Source of the DNA: Pterois miles
Lineage: Eukaryota; Chordata; Actinopteri; Perciformes; Scorpaenidae
Assembly: GCA_947000775.1 (NCBI GenBank)
Contig: CAMQGK010000110.1
Span: forward strand, 24,091,501 to 24,155,500
Direction: 5' to 3'
Length of the DNA stretch: 64,000 nt
Positions 23,418 through 36,626 of this stretch are shown piece by piece. Every line of letters starts with the position of its first letter. The stretch's first letter is position 1. A program made the position numbers and the translations under genes. The notes under the pieces were generated by a model. It was not told where the DNA came from, ran no database searches, and saw only the letters and a list, made by a program, of their open reading frames with translations.

Positions 23418-24859
23418 AGTATTTTCACAGGAGACACCGCCAGTACAGAGGGTTCAATCAGCCATGTGATATGGTAATGGCCAATCTCTGTGTCAATCAG
23501 GGTTGTTGCAGAGGTAGAGATGATGGTTGGTGGAAAGCTGAGAATAAGAAAAGCAGATCTGTGCATTTAAGGGGAGAAAGACCTGAGTTGAGTCAGAGAG
23601 ATATAGACAACTCCCACATCCTTCTCTCTGGGGATCCATTACTATCTTGCCATGGATGTGAGGGAATGGCACACTGCTTCAAATCCTAAGGTAAGCTTTT
23701 AGACGAAGACCAAATGTCTCGACCAGTGCGTTACAGTTGGAAAAATGAATAATTCAAAATGCCGCTGCTTTTAAGAACAGATGGTCTCTCCCTCACTCTG
23801 AAAAAAAAAGAAAAGAAAATGAAATGGTCACTGTGCCACTGATTATTGCATTGCTCCGTCTGAGGCATTATTTTCAGCACATAATCTAGGCCGCACAAAA
23901 TCCTCCATTATCATTGGAGAGGAGCAGTCAGGAGTAACCCATTGACACACATGTTGTTGCACATGCTTCTGTTACATTATACTTAAATCTGAGGCATCAG
24001 GATAAACCTGCACTTTTCAGCTGTAAGCAGATTTATGCCTTTTCGTGAACTGATTTGATCCATGGGGGGTCGGGAGTCGCCATCATGGCACAGACCTGAA
24101 GTAAACATCTAAACAGCGATCTGAGCGCTCTCAGCTAAACACCCCCAGGGTCACCAACCAGGACGGCTGAAAACACTAATGCAGGATGTGGATGAATACT
24201 AACTGAGCCATTATAATGTGCCATAGCACCTCCAGTCAGTCCCCGACAAAAACACACACTTTGTTTACAAAGTGTAAATTCAGGCTAGGCCTGTAATGCT
24301 AATCCTTTAAAATATTATAACATACTTTCCTTTAGATTATAGATTCTACCACATCTGCATGATATCTATGAAGAGTACACACTGACACATCTGTTTGTGT
24401 TTGTCCACAGAAAATGTATTTTGGAGAAGCATTTCTACAGCTGAGTGATGTCCTGGTGGTGAACCGTGTTTTTAAAGCACTTCACTGGCAGTTTCAAATC
24501 CCAGCTCATGTAACACAGTTACATCACTCTGAACTCTTCATCTTCTATCATAACTGGATTGTATATATTGCCAGAGTTGACTTCTTAAAAGATTACTTCC
24601 AGCTGTGTAATGCGACATTTCCATGAAGTTTGTATCTAAATCCATCCAAAATATCTGGTACTAAAACGGAGGCGATGATGTTGAACAACAAACACTGGAT
24701 CCTACACTTTCCATAATGCAACTGAATGGCGTCTTTTGTTATTCCCTCCCTGCCAGTTAAATACCTTTGTCTTTCAAACTCTGCATCCCCCAGTTTGTAA
24801 CGACATTTAAGGTCGCCATGCCCAAGACGAGGTAATCATCACCAACCACCAATGTTTGG

Positions 24860-25115
24860 TAGAAGAACCTCAACTCCAGATCTGATTCTGTGACTTTACT
24901 TTATAAAGATGGTGCATCATCTCAAGCAAATTGTCTCCCAGCAAAACAAAACAAAAGTCACATTTCTGTTCACCTTCAATGTAGCTCTTTAGCTCTGTTT
25001 TTGGTCTCCACCAACTCCTGAGGGAAATATCTGTCTCTATAGCTGCTAAATGCGTCACTATGTTCACCAGCTAGTCGCTAACTGTGTTTGGTGCTGAGCA
25101 GGTAGAGTACAGTGA
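24860..25115. repeat. dispersed repeat, shared with 54240-54480 and 31840-32170
   Basis: TTGGTCTCCACCAACTCCTG, TATAGCTGCTAAATGCGTCA, ATGTTCACCAGCTAGTCGCT and TTGGTGCTGAGCAGGTAGAG recur in reverse orientation at 54320-54440 and, more diverged, at 31930-32030. Confidence 0.65.
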
Positions 25116-26374
25116 GTTACTTAAAGAAATAATCTCATTCATTTTCATTTAAATTAATGTTAATGCACAATCTATCACTGAACAAGGTAACGCAATGGTG
25201 ACTGAGCCTTTGGCACACTGCCAAATGTATTGCACTAGAGTATTTAAATATTTCTAGTGTTACGAACTGTGGCAACAAAATAATACCAATGAAAACCAAA
25301 CATTTCCTACTGCGGCAGCTTCACCTTCAAAGCATTTAACTGGTGAAACACCACACAAGTTGACTTTTATTATGAATTAGTCACAGGATATGAAATGTGT
25401 ATGTCACTGGCAGCTATTGTTCATCAAAACTGTGTCTTCAGGTTATGTATAGCAAAGCAGAGTACAATTCAGAAATGTAGTATCTGTAAAGATCCTGGGT
25501 ACGTTTAATTGGTACTGCCATCCAAAGCAAGAGTGTTAGAACTAGAAGATCGAAGCTGCTAATAAACTTATTTTCCCAGCAAACTATTCAACTGGCTCCA
25601 AGAAAAATAAAACACTGGTAAAGCAAAGGTATAAAGAAATCCTCCCATGGAAAGCCAAAATAAAAGGAAATGAAAGCAGCTTTATTAATGTAAGGCAGCC
25701 ACTGTTTCATCACTTACCCAGTGATCTAAGTGACTTAATCCAAAGAGGAATGAGCACATTGGGCTGGAAGCTCCAGAGGCTCTTTACAATTAACTTCATG
25801 TATGATTTGCATGTAAACAAAACGTGTTAGTGTACATGTGCGTTAAAAGGATATTTATATGATTAATGTGTGTTGATGACTCTAAATGCATAATTACAAC
25901 CCCTCCCAACACCACCACAACCAAATCAATTTATCTATCAATTTATTTTATTTATATTCCTCCCTTATTTTATTTAGTTTTGTTGTCAATGGTCATTTTT
26001 GCCATTTTTGACAGTGGATCAGTTTGAATTTGAAATATTGCAGGGAGTAATGTAACAAGAAGTAGCAGCCACACTGAGCCGTGAGATGAAGAGCTGCAGG
26101 CGACAGGCTGCAACACCTTCAACTTCTCAGAGAGGTAACCAAATATTGTACTTTCACTCTCGCTGTTTGCAGACTTATGCTTATACTGTGCAGCATAAAA
26201 TCAGATTATGGTTGCTCACAGAATGATGGAAAAAGGCCAATTATTGACTGATTTCTTTAATAAAATGGTAATATTTGATTTTACTGCCCCTGGTATTCTG
26301 GAATCTGCATTTGTTGTTAAAACAAGTAAATAGGATTGCAAAATCAACCATGAATGATATCTTAAGGACTGCCA

Positions 26375-26998
26375 CTTGAAAGGACCAGTTTGTAACAAAT
26401 AGAGGGTCTATTGGCACACATGGGATATAACATTAATAAGTATGTTTTCTTTAGTGTATGATGATAAGAATCGTGTTTTCGTTAGAATGAGCTGTTTGTA
26501 TCTCCATAGGGAGCGGGTCCTCTCTCCATGGAGTCCACCATGTTGCTCCACCATGTTTCTACAGTAGCCCAGAACGGACAGATCAAACACTGTTAACTAC
26601 TCCTGCTCAGACCAGAGTCGATAACGTTACTCGCTCTTGTCACCGCCGCTCTCTCTCTCTTGCTTCACTACTCACTGCCCAAGCGCACACACACTACACA
26701 CACAACAACTGGCTCTAGAGGGCCATTCGCATTTTTGCGTCACATGAGAGAAGTCGTAATCCGCAAATTCACCACTAGATACCACCAGATCCTGCACACT
26801 TTTCCTTTAAATATTTTTGCTGAAAACTGCTGCCTGCTGAAAGTTGATGAGAACGGTGAGACGGACCAAAACAGTAAAGTCGTGGACCATAAAAACTATA
26901 ACAATGAGCTGTAAGACACTAAAACTCTCTGTGGAGCGTCCCCTTTCAAATCACACATCTATTGTTAACATAAAAAAGTACCAGTGCAGCTTTAATGT
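26375..26998. repeat. dispersed repeat, shared with 53790-54118
   Basis: CCATGTTTCTACAGTAGCCC followed by AGAACGGACA is repeated in inverse form at 53990-54020 (TGTCCGTTCTGGGCTACTGT). Both copies end in AAAGGA/TCCTTT-type sequence. No ORF of note. Confidence 0.6.
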
Positions 26999-28943
26999 AA
27001 TCTAAGAGGAACACTCATTCCTCTGAGGGACTTAAAAGTTTTACTAGCTCATATTTTTAATAATATATGTGATTGATTTAATTATGTGGCTGTGTTTGTG
27101 TGTGTGCATGTGTGTGTGTGTGTTGATCTCAATGAGATTTCCTGAATAATTTAAGTTTAACTAACCATGCAGCCATTTGTAGATTTGTATGAGGATGTTT
27201 TATCTTCACTATATTATCCTATAAAACACTCAAATGACTCTCTCTTGAGACGACTACTTTAGTTTCGACTTCAAATGCATGTAAACTGTAATCTCTATTG
27301 TTTTAACAGTTCGTTGTCTCTTATACTCGCTGATACCTCTGATGAGTTCCTTTTTATAGTCCACAAGCCTTAACTTTATGTCAGGTCCGGGATACCACAA
27401 TAAATGGGATTATATTTGCTCACAGGAACACAGACGAGGCCTAGTTATACCTCAAACAAAACCATCAATCTGTCATTAACAACACCATTAACTACTAACA
27501 ATGGGTAATTGTCCTCCTTTTATTATACACATTTACAGTTTTATAGCGGCTGTAGTCTGTTGTGTAATGTTCTTTTTCCGGCTTAATGAGATCCAGCTGT
27601 ACTTGTACTCGGTGTGTCGGCACATACTGTGAAGTTCTGATTGCTTTCAGTAGGTTTGAATGGCAGCAATGTCACCATGACAAATCCTCGTGTATTCATT
27701 GCATCAAGTGTGCATTTGAATGAGATGAGAGATGCCTTCGAAAAATATGAAAAGGAAATTTAATGCCTTCAACTATGCAGGTCAGTATGAGAAATGAGAG
27801 TGGATCAGAAACACTTTTTCTCACTGATATATCAGGCGCCGGGATGATTAATGATGATTAATGAGTAACTATGACTATCAATGCAGTGCCATGTATTACA
27901 GAGATAATATAACCTTGTCAAAAAACAAAAAAAAAAAAAGAAAAGCAAAGATCTTCAGGTGGCTAAAGTGACAAGCACTGACCTGCTCCTGTCAGTGAAA
28001 AGTGTGCGCCACCTTCGCTTTTGGGTTTGCTTCATGACAGGAAGATTGGGGTGCAGTGGTTGAAAGCACCTTTCAGCTAAAAAAGAAACTCTTATTTTTC
28101 CCCATTTGTGACACGGAAAAATAAGCATCACGGGCGTTAATGGGGACCTCTGTGAAGGTATGTTTTTAGTCAGATAATAAACACGGCCAATTAGAGACGG
28201 CAGCGGGTCCTCAGAGATATCCCAGCGCATATGGGAATTTAGAGTGCGACTTGATTTGTGTGAAAAATATTAATCTGGGGCAGTCTGGTGTGAAATGACT
28301 TTCATGTTTACAACAAGTAGAAGTAGAAGGTTATCGGCTACTGATGTAGAATTTCAGAACAAATTGCATAAACACAGGAAAAAATGTTTCACAAGCTGCT
28401 GCTTCGGTTCATTTAAGCCGTTGTTACCAAAATTTATCGCTTTCATCGATATGTTGCAGCATATTAAAGAGGGAGAATAGTTTTAATTTACGTACATACT
28501 ACTTTGTGAAAGTATAATTTTGGAGACTTCAGAATGAGACTGGAGTCAAGTCTGAATGCTGTAAGTGGTTTCTCAGCAGCAAATAAAACAGTGCTTTACA
28601 ATGAACAAATACAGCTAGGTGTACTTAAAAACAACGACTGCAGGAGATCAGCTCAACGATTTTCACCAAGTTGGAGGTAAAATGTCCAATTCAACACGTA
28701 TTGATTCAAAAGACTTGCACTGAATTTTGCAATACAAAACAAATCAGAGTTTAAGTCACAGTAGTTACGAAACACACATCATCTTTGTGCCAAAGGTAGC
28801 CCTGTCAGAGAGGAATCAATGAAACCCTTTTAAACACATCTCAATTTCTGTGAACCTTGCACACAATCCTCGCGAGGTGAAAAAGAAAGTTGAGATAATA
28901 CATGAGAGTGAAAAGCAGTCAACCTTCAACTGTCGCTGAATAA

Positions 28944-28961
28944 GGGGGGGGGGGGGGGGGG
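28944..28961. repeat. G18 homopolymer
   Basis: Eighteen consecutive G. Length is likely to be unreliable in any assembly. Confidence 0.95.
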
Positions 28962-29334
28962 TCTGCGAGTGTGCAGGGCGTCAAGCAAGGTTATCATTCT
29001 CTACGCTCTCAAGGTCGTCCTGTATACAAATGGATGTGTCAGGAGTCAGGATGAGAGGCAGAGGTGCAATTCATGGGGAAATACAATACAATGCAATTTG
29101 ATTCAGCAGCATTTGATAGGTGTTCAAACTGAAGATGGTGTTTTCTCCATCTGCCTACTAAATGAAACACTATTTATCAGTTGTTACGGGTGAGGTTATT
29201 TCCATGTTTATGGTCCCATCCTCACTTACCTCAACGGCCAGCTGGTAGCTCTGGTGTAGACAAGGGTTAAGTTATTTATCTGATTTAAGTTATTTATTTA
29301 AGTTGTTCTTGTTAGGATACGTTTCTCTTGTATA

Positions 29335-29910
29335 CTAATCCACTAATTTCTTTAACGTATTAACGCAATCAATATTTTGGAGGTGGTGGTGGGCTCAGGA
29401 ATCCATTGGTACTATGTCATACTTGGAAGCATACAAGGAGGCGAAATAACGCTCTAAACCTGAGCTAAGTTCTGTCAAAGAAAAACTATTATGGTCATTT
29501 TCAAAGCGGTGAAAATGGGTTCTCTGGGTACCCACCAGTCTCCCCTTTACAGACATGTCCACTTTATGATAATCACAGTCAGTTTGGGGCAAGTTATAGT
29601 CCAGTCAGCACACTGACACACTGACAGCTGTTGTTGTCTGTTGAGCTGCAGTTTAACATGTTATTGTTACCTGTGAGGGTTTCTAGTTGTCATTGTTCTG
29701 TGCTATTAATTGATTTCCAATAATAAATGTGCAGTATACATACATTTGCATATTTGCCCACTACTATGTTGATTAGAGTATTAAATACTTGACAAATTTC
29801 CCTTTAATGAACACTTTGAACAGATACAATATGTGTGAATAATCACAATTAATCATGGACAATCACGCCATTAATCACGATTAAATACTTTGATCGATTG
29901 ACAGACCTAA
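29335..29910 (+). mobile_element. family A hAT-like element, copy 4
   Basis: Has AACGTATTAACGCAATCAAT near the left side, TCTCTGGGTACCCACCAGTC, GTCAGCACACTGACACACTG, and the end CGATTGACAGACCTA. The left terminal repeat is missing or too diverged. The right end abuts a GATA microsatellite. Confidence 0.75.
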
Positions 29911-30035
29911 GATAGATAGATAGACAGATAGACAGACAGATAGACAGATAGATAGATAGATAGATAGGTAGATAGATAGATAGATAGGTAGATAGATAGA
30001 TAGATAGATAGACAGATAGACAGATAGACAGATAG
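29911..30035. repeat. (GATA)n/(GACA)n microsatellite
   Basis: About 125 bp of GATA units with GACA and GGTA variants. On the minus strand it is open and gives a repetitive LSIY peptide, which is an artefact. Confidence 0.97.
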
Positions 30036-30605
30036 GAATGATTTTAGAATATTGTAGACTATGGGACACATTGGGCCTAATGCAACCAACATTGTCATGT
30101 TTTTGTCTTGAATTCATCTTACTTTTCTTCGTAACATGAGCTCCTGTGAGTGCCACATCAGATTCAGCAAACACTCCCACTATAACTTCAGATAACTGTG
30201 TAAATGAATGCGTAAATATGATGAAATGCACAATTGAATGTGCATTCATGAGAATTAGAGAATTAAGGGAAATCAGCATAATTCATGCCCCAGTGATGCC
30301 ATATAAGGCTACGCATCCTGCCTCAGTCACTCGGTGACATGCTCTCTTCCAAGGGCCTGATGTACATCCAGAAGTCAGCCATGACACACCTGGTTACACT
30401 TCCAGTTGACTTTAATGCTGTATATACAGAGAGAAATTAACCTTCAATTAGTGTATAATGTAAGAAGTTCTGCAGTTTGATGTTCATATTGATATTTTAG
30501 TTTCTAATAGCATCAATGGTAAATCTATATAGGAATACATTAATTATGAATTGTAATTTATAGAAGATTTTTCAAACTCAAAATTAATTCAAAGTAATGA
30601 AATAT

Positions 30606-30965
30606 GGGCTGCACGGTGGTGTAGTGGTTAGCGCTGTCGCCTCACAGCAAGAGGGTAGGTTCGATTCCAGCTTGCGGCTCTTCTGTGTGGAGTTTGCATG
30701 TTCTCCCCGTGTAAGCGTGGGTTCTCTCCGGGTACTCCGGCTTCCTCCCACCGTCCAAAGACATGCTGTTTAGGTTAATTGATGACTCTAAATTGCCCGT
30801 AGGTGTGAATGTGAGTGTGAATGGTTGTCTGTCTCTATGTGCCCTGCGATGGACTGGCGACCTGTCCAGGGTGTACCCTGCCTTCGCCCTATGCCAGCTG
30901 GGATCGGCTCCAGCCCCCCCGCGACCCCTAACGGGATAAGCGGTTGACGATGGATGGATGGATGG
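30606..30965 (+). mobile_element. tRNA-derived SINE with exact 11-bp target duplication
   Basis: The head has a polymerase III A-box-like GTGTAGTGGTTAGCGC and a B box GGTTCGATTCC (30658-30668). The stretch GTAGTGGTTAGC...CGCCTCACA resembles tRNA-Val. The body continues with GTTTGCATGTTCTCCCCGTG and CTGGCGACCTGTCCAGGGTG and ends in (GATG)n. It is flanked by TAATGAAATAT on both sides (30595-30605 and 30966-30976), which fixes the boundaries and shows insertion by target-primed reverse transcription. It is 360 bp, well preserved and therefore fairly young, sitting in robo3 intron 1 antisense to the gene. Confidence 0.9.
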
Positions 30966-31839
30966 TAATGAAATATTTTGGATACTACTGACTCTTATGA
31001 CAGGTCTGGACCAACCGTTAATTGTGTTCGTGCCAAATTCAAAATATGAGAAAAATTACACAAACAAACAAACATCAGCCGTGATTACAGTGAGACTAAC
31101 AGTGGTTAATTCAACATGGATAACAAATTACAAGTGTTGCTGACCCTGTTGTCTATGCTAGCCATTGTGGAGCAGTCAATTTCTGCATTTTATAATGCTA
31201 CTAATGCCTACATCTATTATTCAAGTGCTTTGCGTCAATTCCTGTGTCCAGTGCTGCTTCAGTTTACACCATCATGTGCTTGTCCAGTGTGCATGAATGG
31301 TTATGTGATATGGATTTTCAGGCAGGGTTGTTTTAAACAAAAATGTATTCATATATCCATATTGTGTGCATGAAGCCTGAGTGTGAGATGTGACACAGAG
31401 AGAGGGGACTGCTGTTCTTAACAACAATGGCGGCTCCTGAAGAGGATAGCGTAGATGCTACAATAGCATCAGTTATATCTGGAGAGTATTTCTTCATTGA
31501 AAGCACAGAAAAGAGCAAGACTGAAGGCTTTTCTCGATGGAAAAGGTGTTTTCATTCTTCTCCTAACCAGCCTCGGTAAGAGTTTGATTGACAGACGGTT
31601 CATCCAATCACCTGTCAAGTATTTTTTTGAAAGTGCCTGCCTTTCTCCAAGTAGTTTCCAGTGACGGCTTCTCAGATGGTTCTGCGTAACAAACCATCTG
31701 GTGGGTCAGGTTAAAATGTACTACGTTTGTTCACCTGAAAGAGCTGCGTATCTCATTTGCTTTGTATTTGAAGAGCTAATTGACTTTAAGTCTGCAATAA
31801 TTGGGCTATTTTTCTATTTATTTTTTTGGCCACTTGAAG

Positions 31840-32170
31840 ACAGCGGAAACAAGCTGTGAACACAACAACAACACTGACATATCATTTGCTGCTCATTTAC
31901 ACATGTAGCAGTTACAGAGTGTTATCATTCACTGGGAGTGATCTTTAGTGGCTAAATGCTCCTCTGTCAGTCGCTAATTGTGTCTGTCTGCTGTTTGATG
32001 CTGAACAGGTAGTGTGCAGTGGGGATTTAGAGCTGTTTTGCTGAAAGCAAACTGCCTGCTGTAGCCAAAAACAAAAACAACACCATGAGTGCAGTGAGAG
32101 TGAACCAAAATGAATAAGTTGTGGTCCTGACAGTTAAACAATGAGGTGAAACTCGCTATAAGGTAAAGCT
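31840..32170. repeat. diverged copy of the 24860-25115 repeat family
   Basis: Contains GTGGCTAAATGCTCC, CAGTCGCTAATTGTGTCTGT, GATGCTGAACAGGTAGTGTG and AACAATGAGGTGAAACTCGC. Boundaries approximate. Confidence 0.5.
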
Positions 32171-32261
32171 CCATAAAGCTGAGGGGAACTACATATTTGG
32201 GGGATAATTCTCTGTAGGGTCATGACTACAAGCGACCCCTTTCATGCTTTCGGGCAGCAAT

Positions 32262-32780
32262 TTTTTTGGCATAACTTGCATAATAACCTTTCAGCATATT
32301 GTAATTCAAGTGTTCTGAGAAAAAACTCGACTTCTGCACTTCCTCATGGCTATAAAAAAAAAAAATGTCAGGAAACTGTCACCAATCACAGGTCATTTCA
32401 GAGAGAGACCGTTCCTTTGGCATTACAGTAACAGAATATAGATTCGTATTTGATCAGGGCTGCCGAGTTTGACCATTCGATCAGAGTTTGCGAGGGACTG
32501 ACAGCTGCTGATAGACAGCAGCTGGACAGCTGATGGCAGATCAGCTCTGACTGGTTGTTTTCCTCCAGCCTGTGAAATCTTGCAGATGTCTTTAGGAGCA
32601 CCGGAGGACACCGAAGGACATAGAGGCACATATATTTTTTCTTCAACGTTTCATGTACTACTGTCAGGAAATAGTGATTATTTCATAAAAATATTTTTTT
32701 TAATCAAATTTGCTTTAATCTTGCCTACTTCAGCTTCAGAAAATTACTATAATAGAAAATATTGACTACAGCATCTTTAA
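32262..32780 (+). repeat. family C repeat, copy 1
   Basis: Shares TTTTTTTGGCATAACTTGCA, TAATAACCTTTCAGCATATT, AAGTGTTCTGAGAAAA, CCAATCACAGGTCATTTCAG, GGTTGTTTTCCTCCAGCC and GTGAAATCTTGCAGATG with copies at 51870-52377, 56166-56735 (inverse) and 57659-58466. Confidence 0.75.
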
Positions 32781-35160
32781 TTTGCTGCTGCTGTTTTTTG
32801 CATGGCGGCTTTTTCTTGGGTGAGAGCCTATAGTCTATATACTGTACTGTATGTATTTATGGTGCTGTTTGTCTGCATAAACTTTATATGACCTAACTCA
32901 CTGTGATCTGATCATGTGCGTACGGATGATTAGATGTAGTAATTGTCATGATTGCTTCTGATCTGTGAGAATTTCTTCATTTATTCACAAAGCAATCGAG
33001 AATAAGCAACCAACCGCAGTCAAATGATTCCCATTAGTGCCGCACGCAGCTCTGATAGACAAGCTATTGCATCGGCCATAATTGCAAACTCAGACACACG
33101 GCCATTTGTTTGCTCACGGCGTCTCCTACGTTTCTGCCTCATCTAACACACACAGTTAGCAGGGTAAGAGCTGGGGGGATGATCAAGATCACGTCTTGAA
33201 AACCCTGTTGATTCAGGCTATATTTGGCGTTTCTTGGCTGCTAGCTTTGGCATTACATAATAAGGCAGCGCTTTCATTAGTTAGTATTTCTGAATATTAA
33301 CCCTGCATCCTCCCCCGGGGGGCGGAAATGTACTGCTGTCACGCTAATGTGTGAAAACAGGGCCGCAGAGGGTATGTCTCTGTTTTGCTTCAGAACTCGG
33401 TGCCTTTTAGCGACGGCCACGCTCGGAGCGAAACGGACACAACAAGCCGGACCTGTCTGAGCTCGCTGCTTGATATCTGGTGAGAAACACAACGGTCCGT
33501 AGGCAGACTAACTTTACCAGTTCAAGTGATACAGGAGCAGAAGGCTGGCAGCTTGTCTGTGGGGCTGGTGGCTGTCTGCTGAGATTTCCTCGTGTCTTTT
33601 TCAATTTCAAATCATTTACATACTTAAAAAGGCCAAAAACATTCAAAGAGCTCTTGTGGGATTGCCAAGTAATCTCTGCGGGAGGGCGATAACGTGTTAC
33701 AGCAAACTAAATTTCAAAGTGAAGAAGTAAGGTTTATTTTTCTTCTGGCAACAGACTGGGTTTTTTGAGCTTTTGTTTGGCAACTGTCCTCCTCCTCAGC
33801 CATAATCTAATCTCTAAATGATGTCATCAGCGAGTGTACCAGAAGTGGGGCATCATCCACATCCCGTGAAATGACTCAAGCAAGAGGCACGTAGTGGTTT
33901 CATCATCCACGGTCGTTTCATCAAGAGGGGACTGTGAGAGGCTTTAGTCAGCCTTCAGCCATATTTGTCACTAAGTAATGAGCTGGAGGACAAAGTGGAC
34001 ACAAATCACCAGCGAAGGGTTGTTTAGCATCGATTAGTTCCACGCCGAGCACGCCAACAAGCTGAGTCTCAATACAGCTCTTGATAACTGACATTTCAAT
34101 GAGATGCATTAGAGTCGACACTGATGCCATCTTAATTGAGGTTTGGTTTGTGTGCGACAGAAAGAGCTGCTGCGTTGAATTGAGCACAATTTGTGAGGGG
34201 AGACTGTTGTTGTTTTAGCTCACACAATCACATAGAGATGATTGAGCAAACACAAAGAAAACCCCCGCCACACATCTTCAGACCAGAGCAGTTATTAGCT
34301 GCGCACACAAACACATACAAAATGTAACTCGCTATTGCATTCATTAGTTCTTTAATAGAAAAACAACAGAATAAAATCGACCAATGCGGTGCTTGTTTTA
34401 ACACAGCTCCCACAGAGGTCATGAAGCCTGTTTGGATCCTCTTCTCTCAAGTACTTTTTTATGAAAATACACATCACCCTATGGGTATGTGCAGTATAAT
34501 AGAGGTGGGAATGATACCCACTCCACATTAATGGATGTAGGCAGATGGCGTGGGTGTTGAAAAGTGCATTTAGAGGTGGCACCGGTTTATAATAATGAAG
34601 CAGAGAGACTGGCAAGAGGAGTCACAGCGGATTTACAGTGAAATTATAGCATATCGTTCAAGAAGGTGTAAAAAAAGAGCGAGACTGATAAATTGCCAAA
34701 GTTGTTATTAGGTTATTTCGGAAATGTTGGTATTAACGAAGGGTATATGTCAGCCAATAAATGACAATAAATTGCAGTGCTGAAATGCCAAAGATACATT
34801 TGAGGCAGCCTAATTTAAAAACATAGCTGGTCCACAAGAGAAGACCAACAAGTTTATATTTCAGCTGTGACAACTAACAGTTCTTTAAAGCTCCTTTAAT
34901 TAGTATTTTATAATAACAATAAATCACATCACTACATGTGATGTATTTATTTACAATGTCAGTCAGGACAGCCTTATCTGTCTTTAACAGCCATAAGAGA
35001 GTAGTGCAGAGAGCAGCACCTGAAAGCCAGTGGCACACGCTCACATGCACTAAAATCACATGCAGCCAGTCCGTCAATGTCAACAAAGCACAGAGAAACA
35101 CGGACTACAACACACCCAGAGGCTCAGGTAGCCATTACTCCTCTGTCATTATATAGTGAA

Positions 35161-35791
35161 TAGGGATGCTAATTTTGAATATTTTTCTTTACCATAAAAG
35201 TCTCCACTGCACATTTAGTTTAGTTTAACAGGTTGTCAGCTGTGTGTCTGTCTAATGATACTCTGTCTGCCCAGATTAACGATAACGATTGTCCAACAAA
35301 CACTATATGTGTTTGTGCTATGTTAGCAGCTGCTAGCTGCTAGCATTGTGTGGCTTTGTTGGTGGTGTTATAGCTGTGAACGCAGCTGTAACAGACGGTG
35401 TGTACAGTTTATTTGCCAGTTAGTAAATGCTACAAGGATAAAAGCTACAACCATGGATGTATGAAGAGAACTGGCTACAGCATTGGAGGCGGGGCCCCGT
35501 TCATTCCTATGACAGTTGCTCAGTGGTGCATAAAGTCAATGGGTAGACTTCTGGGTCTGTAAAAACACCCAGATCTTCTGGGTCTTACTGGGCACTAGTG
35601 CGCATGTCCTATATGCGCAGCAGCGTCCGCTGGGTCACATGACTCTGTCACGGGGTCCCAACATCAGGGCTTTTCTCCTTAAAGTGACGAGCCTTCCCTG
35701 CGTTTTCTCAGGTTTTTAATTAATTACAAAACAATTTCAAACCATTTAACCGATTCTTAATGTCGGTTAACAGTTAATTATTAACATCCCT
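35161..35791 (+). mobile_element. hAT-like family B copy 1, carrying an internal insertion
   Basis: Starts TAGGGATGCTAATTTTGAA and ends TAATTATTAACATCCCT. It aligns along most of its length with the copy at 61330-61996 (TGTCTGCCCAGATTAACGAT, GTTGGTGGTGTTATAGCTGT, TCTCCTTAAAGTGACGAGCC). Between about 35451 and 35669 it contains roughly 220 bp absent from the other copy (ATGGATGTATGAAGAG, GGAGGCGGGGCCCCGTTCAT, GGGTCACATGACTCTGTCAC), which I take for a nested short repeat. Confidence 0.7.
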
Positions 35792-36589
35792 CACAGCAAA
35801 TTGTTGTTTTCTGCCATATTAATGCTATAGATATCAGATTTAGCACCTAGAGATGGTTTCATGGAAACAAACAAAAGTTCTGTTTTAATTCAGCGTTTCT
35901 CACCAGAACACATTATGTGTATTACCAAAGCAATAAACACACTGAGTCCATTTCCAACCTTGTAGAACATTTAAAATGATTTATTTTAAATCCTGCACTG
36001 ATGCTACTGTATAGCCTAAGTCTAATGCTTCACTGCCTTTGCTGGCGCTTTAAAACTACAAACTCTAATTGGTGGCATAGCATGAATGAAACCACCAAAT
36101 CCTGCCGCATGTACTCGCGCACATGCACAATACAGTACTTTCAAAACGGGAACCCACTCGTAAAAACACAACTGCATAGTGCTACTAGTCAAAAACTAAC
36201 CAGGGATCCTAACAAATGTTGTGTATGTTATGTGATAGTGTAAATAAATTAATATCAGCTGATAGTCTATATGGTCATATTTTTAAAACTCAGATACCAA
36301 AATCAGTGTTGATCTCAAAAACACAGCGTCAGCTGGGCTCTATAATGTAATATAGCAGGATATTTCTGCCGTTTCAAAAGTTGCACCAATTATGCTGAGA
36401 ATGAAAAAAAAAAAAACATCTGCACTCTCATGAATTGTTTTTCTGAGCCCTGCTTTTATTTGGGGTTTGGATTAAGGCTCAGAAATGTAATCTGTCATTA
36501 GAGCAATGGTTAAAAAATATAATCCCTTTCTCAAAGGTAATCAAAATGAGCTTTTAAAATCATTTTATGATAATATGTGTGCATCCTCA

Positions 36590-36626
36590 AAAAAAAAAAA
36601 AAAAAAAAAACAGTTTTGGGGGGAGG
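36590..36626. repeat. A-run followed by G-rich tract
   Basis: A run of about 21 A followed closely by GGGGGGAGGTGGAGG. Simple low-complexity DNA in robo3 intron 1. Confidence 0.85.

Noticed and set aside
29911..30035. CRISPR-like or regularly spaced repeat array
   Set aside because: The repeats are contiguous 4-mers without spacers, in a vertebrate genome.
29881..30279. 132-codon minus-strand frame with repeated LSIY
   Set aside because: Translation of the GATA/GACA microsatellite.
30606..30680. Free-standing tRNA gene
   Set aside because: A and B boxes are present, but the sequence continues into a SINE body with (GATG)n tail and target duplications, so it is a retroposon head rather than a tRNA gene.
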